A stretch of DNA of 44,078 nucleotides, taken from NCBI GenBank assembly GCA_030066015.1, contig JASJCL010000055.1:1-44078 (forward strand), in the 5' to 3' direction. Of the stretch, positions 1 to 8,368 are shown in pieces (the stretch's first letter is position 1; every line of letters begins with the position of its first letter). Below the pieces are notes generated by a model. The model had not been told where the DNA came from and ran no database searches. It saw only the letters and a program-made list of their open reading frames with translations. The stretch comes from Desulfosarcinaceae bacterium. GTDB lineage: Bacteria; Desulfobacterota; Desulfobacteria; Desulfobacterales; Desulfosarcinaceae. The position numbers and the translations under genes were made by a program.

Positions 1-2
1 TG

Positions 3-683
3 CGCGCCGGCGGCACCTGGCTGGGCGTGACACGCAGCGGACGTTTCGCGGCAGTGACCAACTACCGGGAGGTGAGCTGCGTCTATCCCCGCGGTCCCTC
101 GCGGGGCGCACTGGTGAGTGACTATCTCACAGGCACCCAATCACCCAAGGCATTTCTGGCGGCGGCGGCCCGTCAGCGGCATCGTTTCGACGGCTACAAC
201 CTGGTGGTGGGCGACGTTCAGAGCGGACTGCACTACTACGGCAACCGCGGTCTCGATCCCGCCGACGAGGCCCAAAGCGCTCCCGTGCGGTTGGCGCCGG
301 GTCTCTATGGCCTCAGTAACCACCGCCTGAACACCCCATGGCCAAAGGTCCAGCGCGGCAAAGCGCTTCTCACCGCATGCCTCGGTCATCGCGGCCGTGA
401 CTTGGAGGATCGCCTGCTCGAAGCACTGGCGGACACCACCCTGCCGGCAGACGGCGACCTGCCGGACACCGGGGTCGGCCTCTTCTGGGAACGAATTTTG
501 GCCCCCCTCTTTATCCGGAGCCCCCATTATGGTACACGAAGCTGTTCTGTGGTTCGCCTAAACCGACGCGGACAGTTCACGGTGCTGGAGCGCAGCTTCC
601 CGCAACCTGGAACATCCGACGGGCAACCCATCGATCGGCGTTATCAATTTCGGGCTGCCGGAATCGCAGGGCAGAATGATTGA
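3..683 (+). CDS. NRDE/TANGO2 family protein, 5' end missing
   Basis: The reading frame is open from the window edge and already contains family sequence before its first Met (a GGTWLGV segment followed by GRFAAVTNYRE), so the true start lies upstream of the window. The conserved early NRDE/TANGO2 motif (GGTWLG..GRFA..TNYR) is clear, and later the FDGYNLVVGD and LSNHRLNTPWPKV segments also match the family. This family is named for an Asn-Arg-Asp-Glu motif; its biochemical role in bacteria is not settled, although eukaryotic TANGO2 has been linked to haem and lipid handling. The visible part is about 226 residues of a protein usually near 250. No operon partner is evident downstream: 251 bases precede the preferred start of the next gene. 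Family call is firm, function is open. Confidence 0.85.
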   Translation, partial: RAGGTWLGVTRSGRFAAVTNYREVSCVYPRGPSRGALVSDYLTGTQSPKAFLAAAARQRHRFDGYNLVVGDVQSGLHYYGNRGLDPADEAQSAPVRLAPGLYGLSNHRLNTPWPKVQRGKALLTACLGHRGRDLEDRLLEALADTTLPADGDLPDTGVGLFWERILAPLFIRSPHYGTRSCSVVRLNRRGQFTVLERSFPQPGTSDGQPIDRRYQFRAAGIAGQND

Positions 684-934
684 GGGCTGGCAAGCGGCCC
701 TTCACAACCGATCCGGAAATGAGAAGCGGCCTGCCCAACCCGCCTGAAAGCCAGGTCGCCAAGGATATGGCCCCCACGCGGTTGACCGTCCAGCCTGAAA
801 ACTGGGGCCGCATGACGCATGACCGTCGGAGCGAAAGACCTGTACGGGAGCCGCCCGCTGGCAGGGAAACCCTCCGGCCGTCTGCACCGCACCCATCACC
901 GCATAAGCGGAACGATGCGGGCTTAACCGAACCG

Positions 935-2737
935 ATGGCGAAAATTAGAACCACATATTTGCGCCAGTCTGTGCGACACATCCGCCCAAGGCCCCTGCTT
1001 TACTGGTTGGGAACTTGTCTGACGACCATTCTCCTGCTCATCTGCACGGATCTCTTCCTCACTACAGACCCACTTTTTGGCGAGAACGGCAGCGCCGGTC
1101 GCATCATCCGCAAGGACCTCGATCAAGACGGTCAAGTGGACCAGGTCGCCCACTACGACGCCAAGGGCAAATTGCGCCTCCTGGAGGTGGACAGCAACGG
1201 CAACGGCATCATGGATCGCTTTCAGCATTACAACGGGCCGGACATGACCCGCGTGGAGGGAGACCTGGATGACGACGGCCGTATCGACATTAAGGATTTT
1301 TATGAAAACGGACGCCGGCACCGTCAAGAGCGGCTCGATCAAAACGGCAACGTCCGTCAAATGGCCATCTTTGACGATGCGGACACACCGCTGCGGGTCG
1401 CCCAGGACACTGATACCGACGGTCGTCTGGATACCGAGTGGCAGTACCGCCGCGGTGAGATCATCACCGCTCAGCGCGATACAGACGGGGATGGAAAGGT
1501 CGATGTGTGGAACGCTTACGAGAACGGCAGGCCGGTGCGTGTCCAACTGGACCAAAACGGCGATGGCCAGCCGGACGCCGAGGTCACCTACGACGCCGAC
1601 GGCAATCCCCAACAGCGTAGCCTCGCCAACGCCGCGCCAGGCGAGGCCGCTTTCGGGGCCGGTCTATCAGTGGCGGCGTCCGCGCCGACAGAGGGGGCCC
1701 CTTCCGGGGCGGACCGTGTCCTGCGACAGGACCGCAACGACGACGGACGACCAGACGTGACCACCTGGATCTCCGCCGGTGTGCGCCGACGACAGGCGCA
1801 GGATACCAACTTCGACGGCCGGGACGACCTTTTTTTCACCTTCGACGAGAAGGGTCTGCTGGCCAAGGCCGAAGTGGACACCCGCCACGACGGGAAAATA
1901 CACCTGATCCGAACCTACGCCGACGAGGCGCCCTTCGAGGACCGGCTGGACAGCGACAATGACGGCCACCTGGATACCGTCGTCAGCTACGAAGCGGGCC
2001 GCATGGTGCGCCAGACGCGCGACAACAATCGGGACGGCAAGCCCGACCTCCACTTCTGGTTCGACCGCGATGGGCAGCGCCGCAAGGTCGAAAGCGATAG
2101 TGACACCGACGGCCGCATCGACACCCGCTATCTCTACGCCGGTGGTACCCTCCAGCAGATGGAGCGCGATGGCGACGGTAACGGTATAACCGAACTGCGC
2201 CTCCTGTATCGGCACAACGAGAAGCGCAAACTTCTCAGCGACCAAGACCAGGACGGCTATTTTGAAACCATCCAATGGTACGCCGTCGCCGGTTGGGAGC
2301 AGGTCGTGGAGGTAGACCAGAACCGGGACGGCATGGCCGAGACGCGCATCTACTACCTCGATAACCGGACAGTCCGCCGCGACCTGGACCGCAACAGCGA
2401 CGGCCGACTGGAGCGGGTGGAGTGGTTCGATCCGGCGGGGGGCGTGAACGACCACCGAGACTGGACCGCAGGGGCGGGAGCGGTGAACATCATCTGGCCG
2501 GTGGGCGACGACGGTCGACCCTTCACCAAAACCCGGGACGAAAACGCCAATGGGCACCCCGACATCTGGGAGCACTTCAGCAACCAGCGTCTCGTCGCAC
2601 GGATGGCGGACCGCAACCACGACGGCCGGCCAGATCTATGGGAACTCTACGCTCCCGCTGCCGAGGGGTCGGCCCTCATCGAGAAACGGCTGGACGAAGA
2701 TTTCGACGGGATCCCCGACGTCAGTTCGCTGCCGTGA
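935..2737 (+). CDS. Membrane-anchored protein with about 20 DxDxDG acidic repeats
   Basis: About 600 residues from the ATG at 935. This start places a single hydrophobic segment (LLYWLGTCLTTILLLICTDLF, described here by its ends LLYW and CTDLF) around residues 20-42, as an uncleaved signal or membrane anchor. The frame is open further upstream to a TTG at 680 that overlaps the previous stop, but that extension is Pro/Arg-rich with no domain features, and neither start has a strong ribosome binding site. After the anchor come about 20 copies of a 20-25 residue unit built on D-x-D/N-x-D/N-G-x-x-D/E followed by an aromatic strand (for example DLDQDGQVD, DTDGDGKVD, DRNHDGRPD). These resemble thrombospondin type 3, dockerin or EF-hand-like calcium loops. 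A likely role is a calcium-stabilised rod or beta-structured domain outside the cytoplasmic membrane. No catalytic domain is visible. Confidence 0.75.
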   Translation: MAKIRTTYLRQSVRHIRPRPLLYWLGTCLTTILLLICTDLFLTTDPLFGENGSAGRIIRKDLDQDGQVDQVAHYDAKGKLRLLEVDSNGNGIMDRFQHYNGPDMTRVEGDLDDDGRIDIKDFYENGRRHRQERLDQNGNVRQMAIFDDADTPLRVAQDTDTDGRLDTEWQYRRGEIITAQRDTDGDGKVDVWNAYENGRPVRVQLDQNGDGQPDAEVTYDADGNPQQRSLANAAPGEAAFGAGLSVAASAPTEGAPSGADRVLRQDRNDDGRPDVTTWISAGVRRRQAQDTNFDGRDDLFFTFDEKGLLAKAEVDTRHDGKIHLIRTYADEAPFEDRLDSDNDGHLDTVVSYEAGRMVRQTRDNNRDGKPDLHFWFDRDGQRRKVESDSDTDGRIDTRYLYAGGTLQQMERDGDGNGITELRLLYRHNEKRKLLSDQDQDGYFETIQWYAVAGWEQVVEVDQNRDGMAETRIYYLDNRTVRRDLDRNSDGRLERVEWFDPAGGVNDHRDWTAGAGAVNIIWPVGDDGRPFTKTRDENANGHPDIWEHFSNQRLVARMADRNHDGRPDLWELYAPAAEGSALIEKRLDEDFDGIPDVSSLP

Positions 2738-2800
2738 ACTCGCCGCAATGCCCCCCATCGCCGCCGCCGCCATCCCACCGACGCCTGTTCCGAAAAACCA

Positions 2801-2829
2801 TTGACGCCCTTTGCCCCTTGCTTTAGGCT
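2801..2829 (+). promoter_or_regulatory. Sigma-70-type promoter candidate for lgt
   Basis: TTGACG at 2801-2806 and TAGGCT at 2824-2829 are separated by 17 bases, in the gap between the repeat protein and lgt. The -35 box is strong and the -10 box matches three of six positions. It would give a leader of about 175 bases before the lgt start at 3012. Confidence 0.4.
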
Positions 2830-3011
2830 GCCATCTTTTGGTGGCACCCACATGGCATCGTGCCCTGCCGCCGTCGATGGGACCAGCCCCCGAGGCTGTC
2901 GGCAGGTGCGTGACAGCCGCATGCCACCGGCTATCAGCCAGCCGGAATCGCCGTCAGACGCGTCAATACCGCACTTGCGAACACCGTTTCTTCATGAGGT
3001 AAGGACCCGCA

Positions 3012-3860
3012 ATGGATTCCTTCTGGCAATGGTGGCAACACCTGCCGTCGACGATTGACCCCGTCATCTTTAGCATCGGCCCTTTCAAGCTGCAGTACTA
3101 CGGCATGATGTACCTGGTGGCTTTCGGCGTGACCTATCTACTGGTGCGCTATCGACTGGCGCGCGAACCGCGCTTCGACCTTTCTCTGGAGTTGGTGCAG
3201 GGGCTCCTCACCGCGATGATCGTCGGTCTCATTCTCGGTGCCCGCCTGGGCTACGTCGCCTTTTACAACGCGGCCTACTACATCGCCCATCCCCTTGAAA
3301 TCTTTCTACCGTTTGACTTTTCAAACGGAATACGCTTTACCGGCATCAGCGGCATGTCCTATCATGGCGGATTGATCGGCGTGATTCTGGCGGCCCTCTA
3401 TTTTACGCGCCGCAACCGGCTTTCCTTCCTGGAGATGGCCGACCTCTTCATCCCAGCCATACCTTTGGGCTATACCTTTGGGCGACTGGGCAATTTTATC
3501 AATGGCGAGCTCTACGGGCGCGTGACCACCGCCAAAATTGGGATGCTCTTTCCCCAGGCCGGGGACGGCCTCATGCGCCACCCGTCCCAGCTCTATGAAG
3601 CCTTCTTCGAAGGCATCGTCCTCTTTGCCCTGCTGTGGTCTCTGCGCCAGCGGGTACGGATGCCGGGCGCACTGCTGGGGATGTATCTCATCGGTTATGG
3701 TGTGGTGCGGTTCTTCATCGAGTATGTCCGGCAGCCCGATGACCACCTGGGACTGGTCTGGCAGACGCTCTCCATGGGCCAGCTGCTCTGCGCCGCGATG
3801 ATCCTGTGTGGGATCGGCGTGTTGGTCTGGGTTGCCAGACGCCGAGAATCGGACGCTTAA
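3012..3860 (+). CDS. lgt: Prolipoprotein diacylglyceryl transferase Lgt
   Basis: Lgt transfers the diacylglyceryl group from phosphatidylglycerol to the lipobox cysteine of prelipoproteins, the first step of lipoprotein maturation in the inner membrane. The 282-residue protein has several hydrophobic helices, and the family signature GRLGNFINGELYGR lies at about residues 157-170, including the functionally important Arg158. The earlier SYHGGLIG segment, with the family's conserved His-Gly, is also present. Length is normal for the family. The ATG at 3012 is preceded by TGAGGTAAGGA a few bases upstream, a reasonable ribosome binding site. cysS starts 16 bases after its stop, so the two are probably co-transcribed. 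A client is encoded in this window: the lipoprotein at 39734. Confidence 0.96.
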   Translation: MDSFWQWWQHLPSTIDPVIFSIGPFKLQYYGMMYLVAFGVTYLLVRYRLAREPRFDLSLELVQGLLTAMIVGLILGARLGYVAFYNAAYYIAHPLEIFLPFDFSNGIRFTGISGMSYHGGLIGVILAALYFTRRNRLSFLEMADLFIPAIPLGYTFGRLGNFINGELYGRVTTAKIGMLFPQAGDGLMRHPSQLYEAFFEGIVLFALLWSLRQRVRMPGALLGMYLIGYGVVRFFIEYVRQPDDHLGLVWQTLSMGQLLCAAMILCGIGVLVWVARRRESDA

Positions 3861-3876
3861 TGCGAGGGAAAGCCAT

Positions 3877-5271
3877 ATGGATCTGAAACTCTACAACACA
3901 CTGACCCGTCGGAAGGAGACCTTCGCGCCCATCATCGCCGGCGAGGTCGGTTTGTACACCTGTGGCCCGACAGTCTACAACTATGCCCATATCGGCAACT
4001 TGCGAACCTATATCTTTGAAGACATTCTCAAACGCGTGCTGTCCTACAATGGCTATCGGGTCAAGCACGTCATGAATATCACGGATGTGGGTCACCTCAC
4101 CGGCGACCGAGATATGGGTGAGGACAAGATGGAGAGAGGCGCCCTGCGGGAAGGCAAATCCGCCTGGGAGATCGCCGCGCACTTCACGGAGGCCTTTCAG
4201 GAAGACCTCAGACGTCTCAATATCGTCGATCCCACCATCTGGTGCCGGGCCACCGACTCCATTGGCGAACAGATCGGCTTGGTCCGCACGCTCGAGGAGA
4301 AGGGCTATACCTACAAAACCGCCGACGGCGTCTACTTCGACACCGCGCGCTTCGCCGACTATACCAAGCTCTCCCGCCAAAATTTGGAGGCCCTTCAGGA
4401 GGGCGCGCGGGTGGAGAAAAACCCCGAGAAGCGCAATCTCACCGATTTCGCCCTTTGGAAATTCTCACCCGAAGAGAGCCAACGTCAGATGGAGTGGAAC
4501 TCGCCGTGGGGAGTGGGCTTTCCCGGCTGGCACATCGAGTGTTCCGCCATGAGCATGAAGTACTTGGGCGATCAATTGGACATTCATTGCGGCGGCACCG
4601 ATCACATTGATGTCCACCACACCAATGAGATCGCCCAAAGCGAAGCCGCCACCGGAAAACCATTCTTCAGGTTCTGGATGCACGGCGCCTTTCTCAACAT
4701 CACCGGTGGGAAAAAAATGGCCAAGAGCAGCGGCGATTTCCTGACGCTCACGGCCACCTTCAACGATCGCGGCATCGATCCCCTGGTCTACCGCTTCGCC
4801 GCCTTTCAGACCCACTATCGAAAACCGATGGAGTACAGCGACGAGGCTGTCCAGGCGGCCCGCAACGGCTACAACCACCTCAAGAACCAGGTGCGCCAGC
4901 TGTTCGACCAAGCCGGTGAATCGACCGGTACCCTGGACAGCGCTGCAAAAAAGCGGTTCCTCACCGCCGTCAACGACGATCTCAACATGCCCCGCGCCAT
5001 GGCCGCTGTTCAGGAAACCCTCAAGAGCGATCTCTCGCCGGCAGACAAGTTGGCCACGATCCTGGATTTCGACCAGGTACTTGGTCTCGGACTGGACACG
5101 GTCGCTGCCGCTGTCGCCCTGCCGACGGAGGTAGCGGCGAAATTGGCCCAACGCCAGCAGGCCCGTGCCGAGAAGAACTGGGGGCTGGCAGACCAGTTGC
5201 GGGAGGAAATCCAGGCCCTGGGATACCAGGTGCAGGACGCCAAGGGGGAGCAGAAAGTCGTTAAAATCTGA
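3877..5271 (+). CDS. cysS: Cysteinyl-tRNA synthetase
   Basis: Charges tRNA-Cys with cysteine; class Ia aminoacyl-tRNA synthetase. The 464-residue product carries the zinc ligand Cys29 in CGPTVYN, the HIGN form of the HIGH motif at residues 38-41, a second zinc ligand Cys222 in WHIECSAMS with the following CGGTDHIDVHHTNE block, and the KMSKS loop as KMAKSSG at about 280. The frame is open further upstream into lgt, but the ATG at 3877 gives the normal family N terminus (MDLKLYNTLTR) and has a GAGGGAAAG ribosome binding site. Length is typical for bacterial CysRS. It sits directly behind lgt and 35 bases before the DisA_N-like gene, so read-through into that pair is possible. Confidence 0.97.
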   Translation: MDLKLYNTLTRRKETFAPIIAGEVGLYTCGPTVYNYAHIGNLRTYIFEDILKRVLSYNGYRVKHVMNITDVGHLTGDRDMGEDKMERGALREGKSAWEIAAHFTEAFQEDLRRLNIVDPTIWCRATDSIGEQIGLVRTLEEKGYTYKTADGVYFDTARFADYTKLSRQNLEALQEGARVEKNPEKRNLTDFALWKFSPEESQRQMEWNSPWGVGFPGWHIECSAMSMKYLGDQLDIHCGGTDHIDVHHTNEIAQSEAATGKPFFRFWMHGAFLNITGGKKMAKSSGDFLTLTATFNDRGIDPLVYRFAAFQTHYRKPMEYSDEAVQAARNGYNHLKNQVRQLFDQAGESTGTLDSAAKKRFLTAVNDDLNMPRAMAAVQETLKSDLSPADKLATILDFDQVLGLGLDTVAAAVALPTEVAAKLAQRQQARAEKNWGLADQLREEIQALGYQVQDAKGEQKVVKI

Positions 5272-5306
5272 TCGCTGAACCCAAAGGTCAGCTCACATGA
5301 GGGGCC

Positions 5307-6758
5307 ATGCCGGCATCCAACGTCAACACATTCGTCCATCAAGTCGTCAGCGACACCCTGGAGGGGTTGCGCGACGGCCTCTCCCACTTTTCCGGCACGA
5401 GCCGTGCGGCAGTGATCTACGCCCTCGAACCCGACGCGCCCCTCATGGTCTGCGATCCTCAGAACCTGCTTCACGGCCATGAGCCCAAGTTTCGGCAGCT
5501 CTATATGGAAGACGCCACTTGGCGGGCGACCGCACCGCCGGAGGAGGACCGTCTCAAATATGATCGTATCCTGGCCGAAACCAACCTGGGTCTGGCCGGC
5601 CTGATCTCATTCGGCGGCCGTTCCAGTTCCGTCTACTATCAGATGTGGTTCACTGAACACCATCCCGACATGTGTTCGGTGGGCCCGACCGAACGCTGGC
5701 TGGAGCACGCCACCTGGCGATTCTCCCATGACATCGCCAATGGCAGCGACCTCTACACCGGCATATCGGGCAGTTTTTTGCGCGAATACGCCACCCATGC
5801 GGTGCGCGATCACATCGTCGACGATATCAATCTCAAACTGGGATGGGACTCACCCATGCGGGTCTATCCGATCCTGGACGCCGTGCTGGGGATCTCAAAC
5901 GCCCGCGAGGAGGGTGCCTGGCCGCGGGGGGAGCTGCTTTTCAGTGAACCGCGTTTCCAGCACACCATCTCCTTTGTCGCCCGTTTCCGCCCCAGCGAGC
6001 AGCCCCAACTCAACAACCACAAGCACGTCTGCAAGCTGCTGCAGGCGGTCACAGGATCACCCCGCAAATTGGTCTCCGATGGGCAGACCATCCTGGGCAT
6101 CACCAACGGTGACCTGCCCCTCTTCTGCCTGCTGGCCGATTTCCGCGGTCCGCATGGGTTTCTCAAAATCAATGAAGAAATCGTCTGCAGCTTCTGCGAC
6201 GGCAGCTTCCAGTCCACCACCCACCAGGCCAAGATGGTTCAACTGGAGGAACTGCTCTTAGAGAGCAACCTCGAACCAGAAATCGGTGGGGCCCTCTTCC
6301 GCACCGTGGCCCACCTGGCGCGCCATGCCCAGACCCAGAAACACGGCTGCACCCTGGTGATCGACCTCAACGATAAGCCGGTGCGGATCTCCGGCCAGAC
6401 CCTCGAGCAGCCTCTCGATCTGCTTCAGCCCCACCTGCTCGACCTGGCCAAATCGCTCACCAAGGTGGATGGCGCCCTGCACCTCACCACCGGGTTCCGC
6501 CTCCAGGGCTTCGGCTGTCTTCTCGACGGCCGCACCATCCCCGGCGAGGATCTCTCCCGGGGCGCCCGTTACAACTCCGCCTTGCGCTTCTCCGCCGAAC
6601 ACCGCAACATCATCGTCGTGGTCGTCTCCGCCGACCGCCCGGTGGCCGTCATCCAGGAGGGCGTCGAAATTTCCGCCCAATGCGTGTGGCAACCCCTGAG
6701 CGGCTACGCTTTCGAGCCCGAACCCCTCACTTCCTTCGTGGAACGGGCCCATGGCTGA
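5307..6758 (+). CDS. DisA_N (diadenylate cyclase)-like domain protein with altered active-site motif
   Basis: A 483-residue soluble protein. The C-terminal part, roughly residues 330-475, resembles the diadenylate cyclase fold (DisA_N/DAC, makers of cyclic di-AMP). The DGA motif is present at residues 388-390. About 30 residues later comes GARYNSALRFS (419-429), where true enzymes have GTRHRAA-; the following strand IIVVVVSADRPVAVIQEG also matches the DAC core. The RHR catalytic/ATP-binding triplet is therefore RYN, so activity may be lost or changed. Residues 1-320 do not match anything I can name; they may be one of the accessory sensor modules that precede some DAC domains. The stop overlaps the start of the RNase M5-like gene by 8 bases, so the two are translationally coupled. 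Domain call is good, function uncertain. Confidence 0.7.
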   Translation: MPASNVNTFVHQVVSDTLEGLRDGLSHFSGTSRAAVIYALEPDAPLMVCDPQNLLHGHEPKFRQLYMEDATWRATAPPEEDRLKYDRILAETNLGLAGLISFGGRSSSVYYQMWFTEHHPDMCSVGPTERWLEHATWRFSHDIANGSDLYTGISGSFLREYATHAVRDHIVDDINLKLGWDSPMRVYPILDAVLGISNAREEGAWPRGELLFSEPRFQHTISFVARFRPSEQPQLNNHKHVCKLLQAVTGSPRKLVSDGQTILGITNGDLPLFCLLADFRGPHGFLKINEEIVCSFCDGSFQSTTHQAKMVQLEELLLESNLEPEIGGALFRTVAHLARHAQTQKHGCTLVIDLNDKPVRISGQTLEQPLDLLQPHLLDLAKSLTKVDGALHLTTGFRLQGFGCLLDGRTIPGEDLSRGARYNSALRFSAEHRNIIVVVVSADRPVAVIQEGVEISAQCVWQPLSGYAFEPEPLTSFVERAHG

Positions 6759-7350
6759 GCGCGGCGACTCCCGCTCCCCACGCCCACTGATGCTGGAGCA
6801 CATCGTCGTCGAAGGCCGCGCCGACGAGCGTGCCGTCAAGGCTGCCGTAGATGCCGAGGTGATCGTCACCAGCGGCTACGGCATCACGCGGGTCACCTGG
6901 GAACGCATCGCAGCCGCCGTCCATCGCACCGGTGTCATCCTCTTCACCGATCCCGATGCCGCCGGCGAACAGATCCGCCGCACCATCAACCAGCGCATCC
7001 CCGGTTGCAAGAACGCCTACCTCACCCGTGATGAAGCGTATCGCCAAGGCAACATCGGCATCGAGAATGCCCGGCCGGCCGCTATCCAAAACGCCCTGCA
7101 CAACGCCCATGGCACCGCTCTCCGGGCGGGTCGAAACGCCTTCACCCTCAGCGATCTTCAGCGCCACCAGCTCATCGCCCATCCCCGGGCGGCCCGCCGC
7201 CGGGAAGCCCTCGGCCGCCACCTGCGCATCGGCTACGCCAACGCCAAACAGCTTCTGCGGCGCCTCAACCACAGCGGCATCAGCCGCCGGCAATTCGAGG
7301 CGGCGGCAGCGGCAGTCGCAGCGGAGATCGCACCCGGCGCCAAGGGTTGA
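6751..7350 (+). CDS. rnmV: RNase M5-like Toprim protein
   Basis: RNase M5 trims the 5S rRNA precursor by cutting both strands of a flanking duplex; it is best known from Firmicutes. The 199-residue product has an N-terminal Toprim domain: the catalytic glutamate Glu21 in IVVEGRADE, a TSGYGI strand, and the DPD motif in LFTDPDAAGEQIR (Asp67, Asp69). These are followed by RIPGCKNAYL and the GNIGIENARPAAI block typical of M5 rather than of primase or topoisomerase. The C-terminal half, HQLIAHPRAARRREALGRHL onward, resembles the M5 C-terminal RNA-binding region. The start overlaps the DisA_N-like gene by 8 bases. A 5S gene lies at the other end of this window. Other small Toprim nucleases are possible but fit less well. 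Confidence 0.82.
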   Translation: MAERGDSRSPRPLMLEHIVVEGRADERAVKAAVDAEVIVTSGYGITRVTWERIAAAVHRTGVILFTDPDAAGEQIRRTINQRIPGCKNAYLTRDEAYRQGNIGIENARPAAIQNALHNAHGTALRAGRNAFTLSDLQRHQLIAHPRAARRREALGRHLRIGYANAKQLLRRLNHSGISRRQFEAAAAAVAAEIAPGAKG

Positions 7351-7749
7351 TCCAAGCCCGCCCGACGCCGTCCCATACCGCTGTCCGCCTGGCCCAGTCA
7401 CAGTCGATTCGCCACCGATACGGCGGGAGGATTGGCACAATCGGCCGCAGAGGGTGGGGAAGGCGCTCCTCTGGGTCAGGACACCCGGTCAGTGGGGGAT
7501 ATGCACGCCGTTGGGGATCCCCGTCCACACGACCAGACAATGATCAAAACATAAAAGTTATTTATATCGATTAGTTATGCCAGCCATCGCAATACTGGCA
7601 CGCTCGCTGCGTCTATATAGAATCCGTATTGGAAAGGGAAACACCCCCCAAAAGCATGTCTCCCCTGGGGGAGATCCACCCGCATTGAGGCAGCGGCGGC
7701 CAGCGAACGGGGTCAATAGCGCCGCCCGCGCACTCGGGAGTTGGACAAT
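7351..7749. other. 399-base intergenic region with sigma-54 site and leader hairpin
   Basis: No coding region is supported. The first 190 bases hold only a short GGGGATCCCC palindrome near 7512. An AT-rich stretch at about 7545-7580 precedes the sigma-54 promoter candidate at 7596 and could bend or bind IHF. A hairpin with arms TCTCCCC and GGGGAGA lies at 7659-7674 in the presumed leader of the following gene. No tRNA or known riboswitch pattern was seen. Confidence 0.5.
7596..7611 (+). promoter_or_regulatory. Sigma-54 (-24/-12) promoter candidate
   Basis: The element TGGCACGCTCGCTGCG has a perfect TGGCACG -24 box and a CTGC -12 core with the required 10-base spacing between the GG and GC doublets; two positions of the -12 box deviate from consensus. 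It points at the small membrane protein gene at 7750, giving an approximately 130-base leader. The AT-rich upstream stretch (7545-7580) would suit IHF or activator looping. An NtrC-type activator is encoded in the same window at 40375, but no direct link can be shown. Confidence 0.6.
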
Positions 7750-8007
7750 ATGATCGCAATGAACATCGATCAGATGATTTGCCAGGCCGCCATCCTATTG
7801 TTTGGTTGCTCTGCTGTTTGGCTGGTGGGCCGTACAGAGGGATGGCGTCGCTGGGGCTACATCGCTGGCCTCTGTGCCCAGCCCTTCTGGCTAATTACCA
7901 GTGTTAAGAACGGTCAGTGGGGGATTGCGCTGCTCTCCTTCTGGTATACCTATGCCTGGACCCAGGGAATCTACAACCACTGGATCCGCCGCCAGCAGTC
8001 GCCCTAG
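7750..8007 (+). CDS. Small membrane protein, unknown function
   Basis: An 85-residue hydrophobic protein with two to three membrane segments (about residues 9-25, AAILLFGCSAVWLVG; 29-48, GYIAGLCAQPFWLITS; 53-72, WGIALLSFWYTYAWTQG). The ATG at 7750 is chosen over a TTG nine bases earlier because GGGAG lies at 7736-7740 with normal spacing. The pattern with a Trp/Tyr-rich last helix is seen in short membrane proteins of phages and bacteria and faintly recalls PnuC-type helices, but I cannot name a family. The gene stands alone behind a sigma-54-type promoter. The next coding start is 361 bases downstream. Confidence 0.65.
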   Translation: MIAMNIDQMICQAAILLFGCSAVWLVGRTEGWRRWGYIAGLCAQPFWLITSVKNGQWGIALLSFWYTYAWTQGIYNHWIRRQQSP

Positions 8008-8368
8008 CGGGGGTCACCGATAGCGGGGTCCGACCCGCGGCCCGGTCTCCGAAGCGGTGGGTAGCGCGCGCGCTCCCCCTCCAAGCGACACAGGGGTCAG
8101 CCACCATGTCGGTCAGGCTGCCGACAGCTGCGCGACCCGGCGATGGGGGCGTTCCCGTGGGGATCGAACTGGGAGGTTCTCGCTGGAAGGGGCCTGGCAG
8201 ATGGGTGGCGGGCAGAATCCCAAGCATCCCGTCTCGCGCGCCGCCATCCGCATCGGCAATGTCGGTGGCAAAGGCCGTCACAGATCTGTCTGGGTTCTCA
8301 AGTCTGATGCAAAACCCCCGATATCAGGATCGAGGACAATCCCCATTCGAATCGAGACAGATATCGGT
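8008..8368. other. 361-base intergenic region, nothing assigned
   Basis: Frames are open here in several phases, as expected at this GC content. The frame of the downstream sensor gene extends back to 8057 as a Pro/Arg/Gly-rich stretch without domain features, which I regard as non-coding. No tRNA, riboswitch or strong promoter was recognised. A weak sigma-54-like match at 8195 was rejected. Confidence 0.4.

Noticed and set aside
680-934. Upstream extension of the repeat protein to a TTG overlapping the NRDE stop
   Set aside because: The added 85 residues are Pro/Arg-rich without pattern, and the membrane anchor follows the ATG at 935 naturally. Not fully excluded.
1015-2700. Repetitive DNA in the acidic-repeat gene, considered as a CRISPR-like array
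   Set aside because: The periodicity is at the protein level (20-25 codons) with diverged DNA and no identical repeats or spacers.
8195-8210. Sigma-54-like match before the binding-protein sensor gene
   Set aside because: Only the GG and GC doublets and a few other positions fit; several mismatches in both boxes make chance likely.
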